From the NCBI GenBank assembly GCA_030609125.1, contig JAUWCW010000148.1, positions 1 through 5,711 on the forward strand: a stretch of 5,711 bases of DNA, in the 5' to 3' direction. This document shows positions 1 to 5,271 of the stretch, piece after piece. This DNA comes from JAUWCW01 sp030609125 [NCBI: Candidatus Rokuibacteriota bacterium]. GTDB taxonomy: Bacteria; JAUVQV01. Made by a program: the position numbers and the translations under genes. How positions within the stretch are numbered: the first letter of the stretch is position 1; each line of letters starts with the position of its first letter. A model generated the notes under the pieces. It did no database searches. It was given only the letters and a program-made list of their open reading frames with translations, and had not been told where the DNA came from.

Positions 1-1
1 A

Positions 2-16
2 ACTTGCGCCAACCCC
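2..16 (+). repeat. 15-bp copy of an inverted repeat shared with 4235-4249
   Basis: The string ACTTGCGCCAACCCC occurs here on the plus strand and again on the minus strand at 4249-4235, next to the tRNA-Leu fragment. It is a perfect 15-of-15 match in inverted orientation. The flanking bases do not continue the match well. Its role is unknown; it could be the core of an integration site or the edge of a repeated element. Confidence 0.5.
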
Positions 17-41
17 TTAGTTTTACTAAAGAAGTCGACAA

Positions 42-81
42 TGACTGAGTGTAATTGAGTGTGACTGATTATGACTGAGTT
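42..81. repeat. Four tandem 10-bp repeats (TGACTGAGTG type)
   Basis: Four consecutive 10-base units can be read: TGACTGAGTG, TAATTGAGTG, TGACTGATTA and TGACTGAGTT. The period is exactly ten bases, close to one helical turn. The array sits in non-coding DNA downstream of the transposase remnant and just before the GGACAC repeat at 94-112. No function is recognised. A protein-binding array or the end of a degraded mobile element are both possible. Confidence 0.6.
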
Positions 82-93
82 TGACCGCTGGGT

Positions 94-112
94 GGACACT
101 ATTTGGACACCA
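94..112. repeat. GGACAC double-repeat, copy A
   Basis: The sequence GGACACTATTTGGACACCA holds two GGACAC units 11 bases apart. A second copy in the same orientation lies at 1439-1457 and differs at one base of 19. The two copies bracket the transposase remnant and the coiled-coil gene. They resemble subterminal repeats of a transposon, but no transposase that would use them is present. Confidence 0.6.
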
Positions 113-120
113 AACCTTAG

Positions 121-360
121 TCACAAGTCTGTAATAGAAAAAAACTGCTGAACGCTTACCTGCTCGGAAACCTGGGGTTGAGACCGCGGTTCAGACTCCT
201 TCCAGAGCTTCAGGTGCTCCAGGATCTTCCGGAGGACATGCTCTTCCTGGATGAACGAGATCATGCGCATGGGACCCGAACATTCGGGACAGAGCAGCAG
301 GTCGACCTCGTAGATCCTCTTCATCAGCCGGGCGGCCCGCCGGGGTGAGCCAGCGGGGGT
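121..360 (-). pseudogene. IS91-like (Y2) transposase C-terminal remnant
   Basis: Starting after an in-frame stop at 361-363, this frame reads about 79 residues and ends at a stop at 121-123. The core, ARLMKRIYEVDLLLCPECSG followed by MRMISFI, matches the conserved tail of IS91-like (Y2 transposase) proteins, where a YEVDPLLCPxCGGxM stretch precedes a helix like the one seen here (VLRKILEHLKLW). The zinc-ribbon pair CPEC is kept, but the following CGG-type element is changed to CSG. The catalytic HUH and tyrosine regions, which make up most of a full transposase, are absent, so it cannot be functional. It probably records an old insertion. An alternative is a small gene starting at the ATG at 324, but no convincing ribosome binding site is seen. 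Confidence 0.65.
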
Positions 361-388
361 TCAGCAGAATTCGCCACATGTGCTTTTC

Positions 389-1372
389 TTAGAAGCCGCT
401 GGAGGAGGGCACATTTGAGGGAGCACGCTCTCTCCCGGGAGGAGGTCCCTCGTCCGGCGTCTTCCGTTCACCCGCCAGGTCGAACAGTTCCATTGCCTGA
501 TCGATGGTGGCAGGGTCGGCACTAACCGTTACCGTTATCCTGATTCTGGAAGGACCCAGGTCCGTATGGCTGGCTTCGATATACACTCGGTCCCGCAGGT
601 AGTCCAGGAGTTCAAAAACGACCTGTTCTCCTAAAGGCCCGTCGCCCAGGGAGGGCATGAGCATCTGCAGGGTCTCCATCTCGAGCTGCCGCTGGTAATG
701 CTGCAGCAACGCCTCCATTTTCTCGGCCTCTAGCTGTTCGAGGGCATATTGCTTTTCTGTTCGAAGGTCGAAAAGCGATTGCTTCAGCTCTGCGGCCGAT
801 TCGTCGAGTTCTTCTTCAAGGTCCTCACCGATTTCATTGACTAGGCTATCCTGGTCGATCCTCAGGTCCTCGATATCATCGAGATACTCCTCCTGCAGGT
901 CCTCGCTTCTGCGCTGGTATCTTTCCGGAGAAAGATCGGCAGACAGGCGCTGCTTCTCCTCATTGTGCCTTTCCCTCAGCCTTCTCACATCGTCACGATA
1001 TTCCTCTTGGGCCTGAAGCCGTGCCTCTGCAGCGCCTTCTTTCAGCTTACGGAGAGAAGCGCGATTGTCCTCCCGGATGTCGAGAGCCTGCTGCTCAAAA
1101 CTGTCTAATAGGAAACGTTCCTGCTGAATCCATTCCATCCTCAGTGATTTTGGGAGTTCGGAGAGCGTAGCAGAGTACTCGCCACTCACGGATGCCTGCA
1201 GCAGTCCCGGCTCCTGGGCGGGAGAATGCGGTGTAAGGCCCGCGACCGTTGCCAGAAGGACAAGAGAGCCGGCGACTGCCGGCCTGAGGCGGAACTTCTC
1301 TGGCAGTGCCCCTTCCTTGAGTCTCACCCATTTTCCGGACCATCCGGGAAGTGAATTTTCCAGCATCTTCAA
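389..1372 (-). CDS. Exported coiled-coil protein of unknown function
   Basis: No family is recognised. The 327-residue reading begins at a TTG (1372), with an ATG two codons later (1366) and a GTG at 1327; none has a strong ribosome binding site. A hydrophobic segment at about residues 31-46, followed by the small-residue sequence HSPAQE, looks like a signal peptide. The GTG start at 1327 would give it a more normal n-region. Residues about 75-235 are extremely rich in Glu, Arg, Gln and Leu and should form a long coiled coil, with an acidic patch near 181-195 (IGEDLEEELDE). A short folded-looking domain follows at about 245-303, with alternating hydrophobics (RIRITVTVSA), then a Pro/Ser-rich tail. 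This suggests an extracytoplasmic scaffold or tethering protein, inferred from composition only. The gene lies between two GGACAC repeat copies and beside a transposase remnant. Confidence 0.75.
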   Translation of the reverse strand: MKMLENSLPGWSGKWVRLKEGALPEKFRLRPAVAGSLVLLATVAGLTPHSPAQEPGLLQASVSGEYSATLSELPKSLRMEWIQQERFLLDSFEQQALDIREDNRASLRKLKEGAAEARLQAQEEYRDDVRRLRERHNEEKQRLSADLSPERYQRRSEDLQEEYLDDIEDLRIDQDSLVNEIGEDLEEELDESAAELKQSLFDLRTEKQYALEQLEAEKMEALLQHYQRQLEMETLQMLMPSLGDGPLGEQVVFELLDYLRDRVYIEASHTDLGPSRIRITVTVSADPATIDQAMELFDLAGERKTPDEGPPPGRERAPSNVPSSSGF

Positions 1373-1438
1373 GCCAGCTTAAATCTTTGTTCTTGCGGGC
1401 CCCATGCCCATTTTGGATTGGCGGCAAGGTTCCTGCTA

Positions 1439-1457
1439 GGACACTATATGGACACCA
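1439..1457. repeat. GGACAC double-repeat, copy B
   Basis: GGACACTATATGGACACCA is the second copy of the motif at 94-112, in the same orientation, with one mismatch in 19. It lies about 65-85 bases upstream of the possible starts of the coiled-coil gene. A weak promoter-like pair on the minus strand, TTGAGT at 1484-1479 and TACTAT at 1462-1457 with a 16-base spacer, abuts it, so the repeat could act as an operator. That link is speculative. Confidence 0.55.
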
Positions 1458-1729
1458 TAGTACAGCATTGTCTCAAAAACTCAAGAAAGCTGTATGGTTA
1501 GAGCTAGACCTCTGGGGATTAGTTATCCCATGTTGCCGCAAGCGACTTTCACTGTCACAGGACATTTTCGGGAGAGGCCGGCCGGCCATGCGAAAGAAAA
1601 GTCCTATGTGTTTATGAAAGGAGTCCCGCCGATTGTAGACCGGGGAGTCGCAGATGAAAGGTCGCGGAAAAGGTATCCTGCCGGTCAGGTTGCCGCCGGG
1701 GCGCGAAAGACCACCCGTGACCGACAGGG
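1458..1729. other. Intergenic stretch without a recognised gene
   Basis: Between the FmdB-like gene and the GGACAC repeat no protein gene is supported on either strand. The only notable structure is the 12-base palindrome GGCCGGCCGGCC at 1576-1587. A short plus-strand frame from an ATG at about 1655, preceded by GGGGAG, would run antisense into the end of the FmdB-like gene. It resembles no known protein, so it is not called. Confidence 0.4.
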
Positions 1730-1894
1730 TCAGCTTTTGCTGGATGTCTGGGTGTGGACCGAGGTGAAGCGCTGCGTGACTTTCCTGCTCTTGCACCTGG
1801 GACAGCTTACGCGCTTCTTGTCACGCTCGGAAAGAGTCATGATCAAGGTGAATTTCTTCTTGCAGGCCGTACAGGTGTACTCGTATGTCGGCAT
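1730..1894 (-). CDS. FmdB-like zinc-ribbon protein (54 aa)
   Basis: The reading begins MPTYEYTCTACKKKFTLIM and ends TSSKS followed by a TGA at 1732-1730. It has the layout of the FmdB/CxxC-CxxC-SSSS putative regulatory family: the MPxYEYxCxxC start, a first Cys pair at residues 8 and 11, a second pair at 31 and 34 (CPRC), and a Ser/Thr-rich tail. The four cysteines should bind one zinc ion. Family members are small soluble proteins; the name comes from the fmd locus of Methylophilus, where a role in regulating an amidase/formamidase operon was proposed, but the biochemical role is not settled. The start is strongly supported by AGGAGG at 1908-1903, eight bases upstream. A perfect TATAAT lies on the minus strand at 1962-1957. 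The gene stands alone, well separated from its neighbours. Confidence 0.88.
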   Translation of the reverse strand: MPTYEYTCTACKKKFTLIMTLSERDKKRVSCPRCKSRKVTQRFTSVHTQTSSKS

Positions 1895-1956
1895 TCCTTC
1901 GCCCTCCTTTGCGCAGCGTGTTATCTCCAGCCGTCACGTCGGAGCTTACGGGCGCA

Positions 1957-1962
1957 ATTATA
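1957..1962 (-). promoter_or_regulatory. Candidate -10 box for the FmdB-like gene
   Basis: The minus strand reads TGATATATAATTGCG here, giving a consensus TATAAT about 63 bases upstream of the ATG of the FmdB-like gene. No good -35 hexamer is found at 16-18 bases, but a TG lies five bases before the hexamer, so it is only loosely extended-10-like. The call rests on the perfect hexamer, its position and its strand. Confidence 0.35.
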
Positions 1963-2085
1963 TATCAGCAACACAAGAGAATGATAGCGGGGGGGCGCGG
2001 GACACCGCGATCAGGTACATACGCCCCTTCACTCCCCTGCGTGTGACACAGGCGATTTTGAGTCCAATGGAGGCCGGATCAGGCC

Positions 2086-2109
2086 GCCCCCGTAAGGGGC
2101 CGTTTTCTT
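2086..2109 (+). terminator. Terminator-like hairpin on the plus strand without a matching gene
   Basis: GCCCC at 2086-2090 pairs with GGGGC at 2096-2100 around a CGTAA loop. It is followed by CGTTTTCTT, giving a U-rich tract on the plus-strand RNA. The stem is short (five GC pairs) and the first tail bases are C and G. No supported plus-strand gene lies upstream, so it may end antisense or unseen RNA transcription, or be fortuitous. In the minus direction the hairpin is not followed by T residues. Confidence 0.3.
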
Positions 2110-2150
2110 ACGATAATCCTTCCCGCACAACAAGTTAGAGAATTACCCTG

Positions 2151-2190
2151 CATTGTCCAGATTGGTCCCCATTGGTCTGGATTGGTCTCC
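2151..2190. repeat. Four tandem 10-bp repeats (ATTGGTC type)
   Basis: The units CATTGTCCAG, ATTGGTCCCC, ATTGGTCTGG and ATTGGTCTCC follow one another with an exact ten-base period; the last three share ATTGGTC. The array lies about 60 bases beyond the stop of the arylsulfatase gene. It repeats the ten-base spacing seen at 42-81 with a different unit sequence. No function is known to me for this motif. Confidence 0.65.
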
Positions 2191-2194
2191 TCGC

Positions 2195-2216
2195 GGTTAC
2201 AGTTATGGTTACAGTT
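2195..2216. repeat. Direct repeat GGTTACAGTT, two copies
   Basis: GGTTACAGTT occurs at 2195-2204 and 2207-2216, a 12-base period, immediately after the ATTGGTC array. Together the two arrays fill the 3' flank of the arylsulfatase gene. No terminator-type hairpin with a T tract was found here for that gene. Confidence 0.55.
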
Positions 2217-2249
2217 GGCGCCCCGCTCCCCCGGGTCTGACCGTCACGA

Positions 2250-3908
2250 TCAGAAGCTGATCGGCAGACCTTCTTCTGCGTAGATAATGCCGACTTCCTT
2301 CTCGTACTCATCCCACATTTTCAGAAGGCGCTGTAGCTGCTTAGGATTGTCGGCGTGAAGATCATTTGTTTCACCGGGATCACTGGCGAGGTCGAAGAGC
2401 TGCCAGCCGCTCGTCCCGAAGGGCCTGTCGATCCAGGTGATCTTCCACTGGCCGATCCGTAAGGCCCGCCAGCCCATCATCTCCCAGCCGACCGGCTCGT
2501 CCTCGACGCGCACGGAATCGCTCTTGCCCGTGAGCACCGGCAGTATTGACTTGCCGCGCTGCGACACTATCTTTCTACCCTCGAACGTGTCGGGATAGGT
2601 AGCCCCGGCAATCTCAAGAAAGGTGGGGGCGAGGTCCATGACATGGGAGAAGGCGGTTTCTATCTCACCGGCTCCTTTCACACCCGGACCGCTGACGATC
2701 AAGGGCGAGCGAATACCGCCCTCGGCGATGAAACCCTTGAAGAGCCTAAAGGGCGTCACGCTCGCCTGGGCCCACCCCATACCCTCGGCGATCCGGGACC
2801 CTCGCCGGCCCCAGTTCTCGAAACGGTTGTCGGAGTTGCGCTCGACCCAGGCTTCGTCGGTGCCGGGGTAGGCATGCATCGGCATGCCGTTTGCCCCGTT
2901 GTCAGAAAAGAAAATGACCAACGTGTTGTCGACACGGCCGGATGTTTGCAGGTAGTCGAGGAGCCTGCCGATATGGAAATCTGTGTTCTCCACCATGGCG
3001 GCGTAGATCTCCATCCTCCGTGCTTCCATCTTCCGCTGCTCCGGATCCAGGTCGTCCCACGTTGGGACCATTTCCAGCCAAGACCCGAGAGCAGTCCCCT
3101 CCGGGACAAGGTCCATCTCCTTCATGCGTTCGAGCCGCGCCTTGCGCACGGCATCGTATCCCGCGTCGTAGCTGCCCTTGTACTTGTCGAGCCAGTCGTC
3201 TGGCAGGTGCAGGGGATCGTGCACCGCCGTGTAGGCCAGATAGGCGAAGAAGGGCTTGTCGTCCTTCTGTCCTTCTATGTCCTCAATGATTTTGTCGGTG
3301 TAGAACTTCGAGGAGAAGAAGCCTCTTGGCACGTGGACCCGGACACCGTTCTCCCGGTAGGTCGGCGTGTAGTTGGCGCACATCATCCACTCGTCGTCGA
3401 AGTGGCTTGCCCCGCCCTGGATCAAGGCATAGGACTTCTCGAACCCCCGCCGAAAGGGGTCGTGCTCCGGCTCTTCGCCCAGGTGCCACTTGCCGGCCAT
3501 GTAGGTGTGGTAGCCGGCCTCCTTCATCAGGGACGCAACCGAGACGACCCGGTCGTTGAGGTACCCCTCGTAGCCGGGCTGGCCAATCTGGTTCGGGGCG
3601 AGACCTTCGGCATTGGCTCCCATGCCGGCCACGTGGTTGTCGGTGCCCGACATGAGCATCGAGCGCGTCGGCGAACAGGCCGGGCCGACGTAGAAGTCGG
3701 TGAATTTCACGCCCGATGCGGCCAGGCGATCAAGGGCGGGAGTGCGGATCTCGGCGCCGAAGGGTCCGATGTCGGAGTAGCCCATGTCGTCGATGACGAT
3801 GAGCATGATGTTGGGCCTCTCTCCGGCACCTGCCGGACGCACCGCCATACTGCAAAGAACGAGGAATGCCGCTACCAGCAAAAGAGCCGCATTGAGGAAA
3901 AGCTTCAT
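2250..3908 (-). CDS. Arylsulfatase, PAS (AtsA) type, with signal peptide
   Basis: A 552-residue sulfatase that should hydrolyse sulfate esters to release sulfate. The N-terminus (residues 1-29, MKLFLNAALLLVAAFLVLCS and on to AGAG) is a signal peptide, so the enzyme should act outside the cytoplasm; the Cys at 19 lacks a lipobox. The sulfatase core starts at RPNIMLIVIDDMGYSD. Metal ligands are D40, D41, D336 and N337 (SDNG). The signature CSPTRSMLMSG places the formylglycine-forming Cys at 78 and its Arg at 82. K140 and H142 (GKWHLG), H230 (AVHDP) and K391 (FRLFKG) complete the active site. Their spacing mirrors the Pseudomonas aeruginosa enzyme (residues 13, 14, 51, 55, 113, 115, 211, 317, 318, 375). 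The Cys-type site needs FGE or anSME, which is not encoded here. The ATG is preceded by AGGGG at 3920-3916, seven bases away. Substrate cannot be told from sequence. Confidence 0.96.
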   Translation of the reverse strand: MKLFLNAALLLVAAFLVLCSMAVRPAGAGERPNIMLIVIDDMGYSDIGPFGAEIRTPALDRLAASGVKFTDFYVGPACSPTRSMLMSGTDNHVAGMGANAEGLAPNQIGQPGYEGYLNDRVVSVASLMKEAGYHTYMAGKWHLGEEPEHDPFRRGFEKSYALIQGGASHFDDEWMMCANYTPTYRENGVRVHVPRGFFSSKFYTDKIIEDIEGQKDDKPFFAYLAYTAVHDPLHLPDDWLDKYKGSYDAGYDAVRKARLERMKEMDLVPEGTALGSWLEMVPTWDDLDPEQRKMEARRMEIYAAMVENTDFHIGRLLDYLQTSGRVDNTLVIFFSDNGANGMPMHAYPGTDEAWVERNSDNRFENWGRRGSRIAEGMGWAQASVTPFRLFKGFIAEGGIRSPLIVSGPGVKGAGEIETAFSHVMDLAPTFLEIAGATYPDTFEGRKIVSQRGKSILPVLTGKSDSVRVEDEPVGWEMMGWRALRIGQWKITWIDRPFGTSGWQLFDLASDPGETNDLHADNPKQLQRLLKMWDEYEKEVGIIYAEEGLPISF

Positions 3909-4004
3909 CTTTTATCCCCTTTCCTTAAACCGATTAGGAGTTATTTTTTTGCATGACGTGCCAGACTCTCTTGAAAATGCCAAGTGGCGGCGCCAGTAAG
4001 TTGT

Positions 4005-4032
4005 ATTTTGACAGCGTGCAGAGGGCTGTCAA
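4005..4032 (-). promoter_or_regulatory. Candidate promoter with overlapping inverted repeat
   Basis: On the minus strand TTGACA (4032-4027) is a perfect -35 hexamer, followed after 16 bases by CAAAAT (4010-4005), a four-of-six match to the -10 consensus. The arms TTGACAG (4008-4014) and CTGTCAA (4026-4032) form a perfect 7-bp inverted repeat with an 11-base loop lying across the promoter, the layout of a repressor operator. Transcription would leave a leader of roughly 90 bases before the arylsulfatase ATG. The -10 is weak, so this is tentative. Confidence 0.4.
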
Positions 4033-4055
4033 GGCAGGAGTGATACTGGCGGGAC

Positions 4056-4080
4056 GATCGCCTTGCATTGAAAGGCGATC
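4056..4080. repeat. Perfect 9-bp inverted repeat
   Basis: GATCGCCTT (4056-4064) and AAGGCGATC (4072-4080) are perfectly complementary around the seven-base loop GCATTGA. No T tract follows on either strand, so it does not look like an intrinsic terminator. It lies between the arylsulfatase promoter candidate and the TGACAC repeat. It could be an operator or part of a degraded element end. Confidence 0.6.
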
Positions 4081-4091
4081 ACTGTAAAGAC

Positions 4092-4120
4092 TGACACAAT
4101 TTCTGACACAGTGGCCCTTT
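4092..4120. repeat. TGACAC double-repeat, copy A
   Basis: TGACACAATTTCTGACAC followed by AGTG and a CCCTTT stretch; the two TGACAC units are 12 bases apart. A second copy at 5654-5682 has the same orientation, with 22 identical bases and then one mismatch in the next seven. The pair brackets the tRNA-Leu fragment and the CBS/two-CW genes. The layout resembles transposon subterminal repeats, but no transposase is present between them. Confidence 0.65.
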
Positions 4121-4169
4121 TCGAGCCCTCTGAGAAAAACAGGGAGGCCCGGTAAGTGCCTGAAAAATA

Positions 4170-4225
4170 TGGTGCCGGAGGTGGGAATCGAACCCACACG
4201 AGGACAAGCCTCAAGGGATTTTAAG
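4170..4225 (-). pseudogene. 3' half of tRNA-Leu(UAA); probable integration (att) scar
   Basis: Read on the minus strand this is the exact 3' part of a leucine tRNA: anticodon loop CTTAAAA (4225-4219, anticodon UAA), 3' anticodon arm TCCCT, the long class II variable arm GAGG-CTTGT-CCTC, T stem-loop GTGGG-TTCGATT-CCCAC, acceptor strand CTCCGGC, discriminator A and encoded CCA. The bases upstream (TCGCC) cannot pair with the anticodon arm, and no D arm or GCCGGAG acceptor 5' strand is found. The tRNA therefore stops at the anticodon loop and is not functional. Tyrosine integrases commonly recombine within tRNA 3' halves and leave such a copy at one end of the inserted island. If so, inserted DNA would lie at coordinates above 4225 and older chromosome below 4170. 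Confidence 0.85.
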
Positions 4226-4234
4226 GGCGAAAAC

Positions 4235-4249
4235 GGGGTTGGCGCAAGT
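4235..4249 (-). repeat. 15-bp copy of an inverted repeat shared with 2-16
   Basis: On the minus strand this reads ACTTGCGCCAACCCC, identical to positions 2-16 on the plus strand. It lies nine bases upstream of the truncation point of the tRNA-Leu fragment, on the side expected to be inserted DNA. This makes an arm-type integrase site or element edge conceivable, but nothing in the window proves it. Confidence 0.5.
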
Positions 4250-4335
4250 CTTCGACAACTGAACTGCTTCGGGAGGGGAATTCCTGGGGCATTGTTCTAC
4301 ATAAAAAGAACTGTTCCAATTAACGTCCCAAGCCC

Positions 4336-4366
4336 CCCCCTGCGGCCCCTCGCCCGAAGCAGGGGG
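4336..4366. repeat. GC-rich inverted repeat downstream of the CBS gene
   Basis: CCCCCTGC (4336-4343) pairs with GCAGGGGG (4359-4366) around a 15-base loop. It lies about 60 bases past the stop of the CBS-pair gene and could end or protect that transcript. It lacks a T tract on the minus strand, so it is not called an intrinsic terminator. Confidence 0.35.
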
Positions 4367-4426
4367 AGGGACCGCCCGACGGAGACCTTGGGCGCGCCTG
4401 GGACCAAGCGTCGCTCACGCGCTGGA

Positions 4427-4930
4427 TCAGCCTCCCTGGATATACTTCTCGTGCTCGCCGATGAGATGCTGCTGGCTGGTGATGAACGACTTCGCCAGGT
4501 CGCCAATGGACACGATGCCCACCAGCCGTTCTCTGTCGCAGACGGGGAAGTGGCGCACACGCCCGGCGGTCATGAGGGACATGCACTCCGCCACGCTGTC
4601 CCCGGAGGAGACGATCTGCACCGGCGAGCTCATGACCTCCTCGACGCGCGTGTCCCTGGACGACTTTTCAAAGAGGACGATCTTGCGGGCGTAGTCGCGC
4701 TCGGAAAACACTCCCACCACCTTCCCACCGTCGACGACGACCAGCGCTCCCACGTTCTTTTGCTGCATGAGCTCAAGGGCATAGAACACCTTCGCCTCTG
4801 GCGGAATAGTCCAGACCTCGGCCCGCTTTCCGGCCAGTACGTCCCGGACAATGGTCCCCCCGAGACACCTGCTCTTGATGTAGGACCCGATGTCGTCCAT
4901 CCCCCGTTTCCGCGGACCCTGTTTCTCCAT
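4427..4930 (-). CDS. CBS-pair protein
   Basis: A 167-residue soluble protein made almost entirely of two tandem CBS domains, a module that binds adenosyl nucleotides such as AMP, ATP or NAD(H) and usually signals energy or redox state. The first domain (about 40-88) ends with VVGVFSERDYARKI and the second (about 99-149) with LVGIVSIGDLAKSFI. Each keeps the G-hydrophobic-S-x-x-D element that contacts the ribose phosphate. The SERDYARK and EVM plus MTAGRVRHFPV strings match stand-alone bacterial CBS-pair proteins. No membrane or effector domain is attached. The ATG at 4930 is chosen because GAGGTGA lies just upstream. An in-frame ATG at 4972 would add 14 basic residues and overlap the stop of the preceding two-CW gene as ATGA. 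Either way the two genes look co-transcribed. The direct target is unknown. Confidence 0.92.
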   Translation of the reverse strand: MEKQGPRKRGMDDIGSYIKSRCLGGTIVRDVLAGKRAEVWTIPPEAKVFYALELMQQKNVGALVVVDGGKVVGVFSERDYARKIVLFEKSSRDTRVEEVMSSPVQIVSSGDSVAECMSLMTAGRVRHFPVCDRERLVGIVSIGDLAKSFITSQQHLIGEHEKYIQGG

Positions 4931-4968
4931 GACGTCACCTCGCTCTTCACGTCGGGCGCAGCGCCCTT

Positions 4969-5271
4969 TCATTCTTCGATCACCCTTGCGACCAGCGCGC
5001 TGCAGAGAAGGAACCTGGGAAACTCCTCCACCTGGACGCTCTTGTAGAATTCACACCTCTCGCACGCCCGGAACTTGCTCGCGAATGTGCCCTGTACCTC
5101 GTCGGCGCACAGAGTCCCGGCGACGACCCAACAGGCCCGACCGGCGTTTCTCCCGCCGTGGACGCCATCGAGCCGCGTCTCCAGCGCGGCCGGGCAGGTC
5201 CCAAGGCGGGCCGCATCTCTCCCGCCCTCCTCTCTGCCGCACGCCTTCACCTCCCAGCAGTTCCTTTTCAC
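4969..5271 (-). CDS. Two-CW domain Cys-rich protein
   Basis: A 100-residue protein with the pattern of the two-CW family: KRNCWEVKACGRE at the N-terminus, GTCPAA at 24-29, the second CW in GRACWVVAGTLC (44-55), then VQGTFASK and CERCEFY (70-76). Cysteines fall at 5, 11, 26, 47, 55, 70, 73 and 90, most at family-conserved positions, which suggests a metal or redox centre. The family's biochemical role is not established as far as I know. There is no signal peptide or membrane segment. The start is a GTG at 5271, with TGAGGA at 5280-5275 close upstream. The gene runs into the CBS-pair gene, with a 38-base gap or a 4-base overlap depending on the start used. The pairing suggests a shared sensing role, which is inference. 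Confidence 0.88.
   Translation of the reverse strand: MKRNCWEVKACGREEGGRDAARLGTCPAALETRLDGVHGGRNAGRACWVVAGTLCADEVQGTFASKFRACERCEFYKSVQVEEFPRFLLCSALVARVIEE

Noticed and set aside
42-81. CRISPR array
   Set aside because: The repeat units are only ten bases, with no spacers of CRISPR length and no cas genes nearby.
2054-2065. Minus-strand GGACTCAAAATC, resembling a tRNA-Leu(CAA) anticodon loop and possibly a second att remnant
   Set aside because: The flanks cannot form the anticodon stem and no variable, T or acceptor arm follows; a 12-base resemblance is too weak.
1494-2138. Plus-strand open frame of 214 codons
   Set aside because: It is antisense to the FmdB-like gene, passes through the terminator-like hairpin and shows no recognisable domain.
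2643-3956. Plus-strand open frame of 437 codons
   Set aside because: It is fully antisense to the arylsulfatase, whose active-site residues are all intact; its translation shows no domain and is typical of a GC-rich shadow frame.
4056-4080. Intrinsic terminator
   Set aside because: A perfect stem, but no T tract on either strand.
4169-5047. Plus-strand open frame of 292 codons beginning MVPEVGIEPTRGQ
   Set aside because: Its start is the reverse complement of the tRNA-Leu 3' end, a well-known source of spurious proteins, and the rest runs antisense to the CBS-pair gene.
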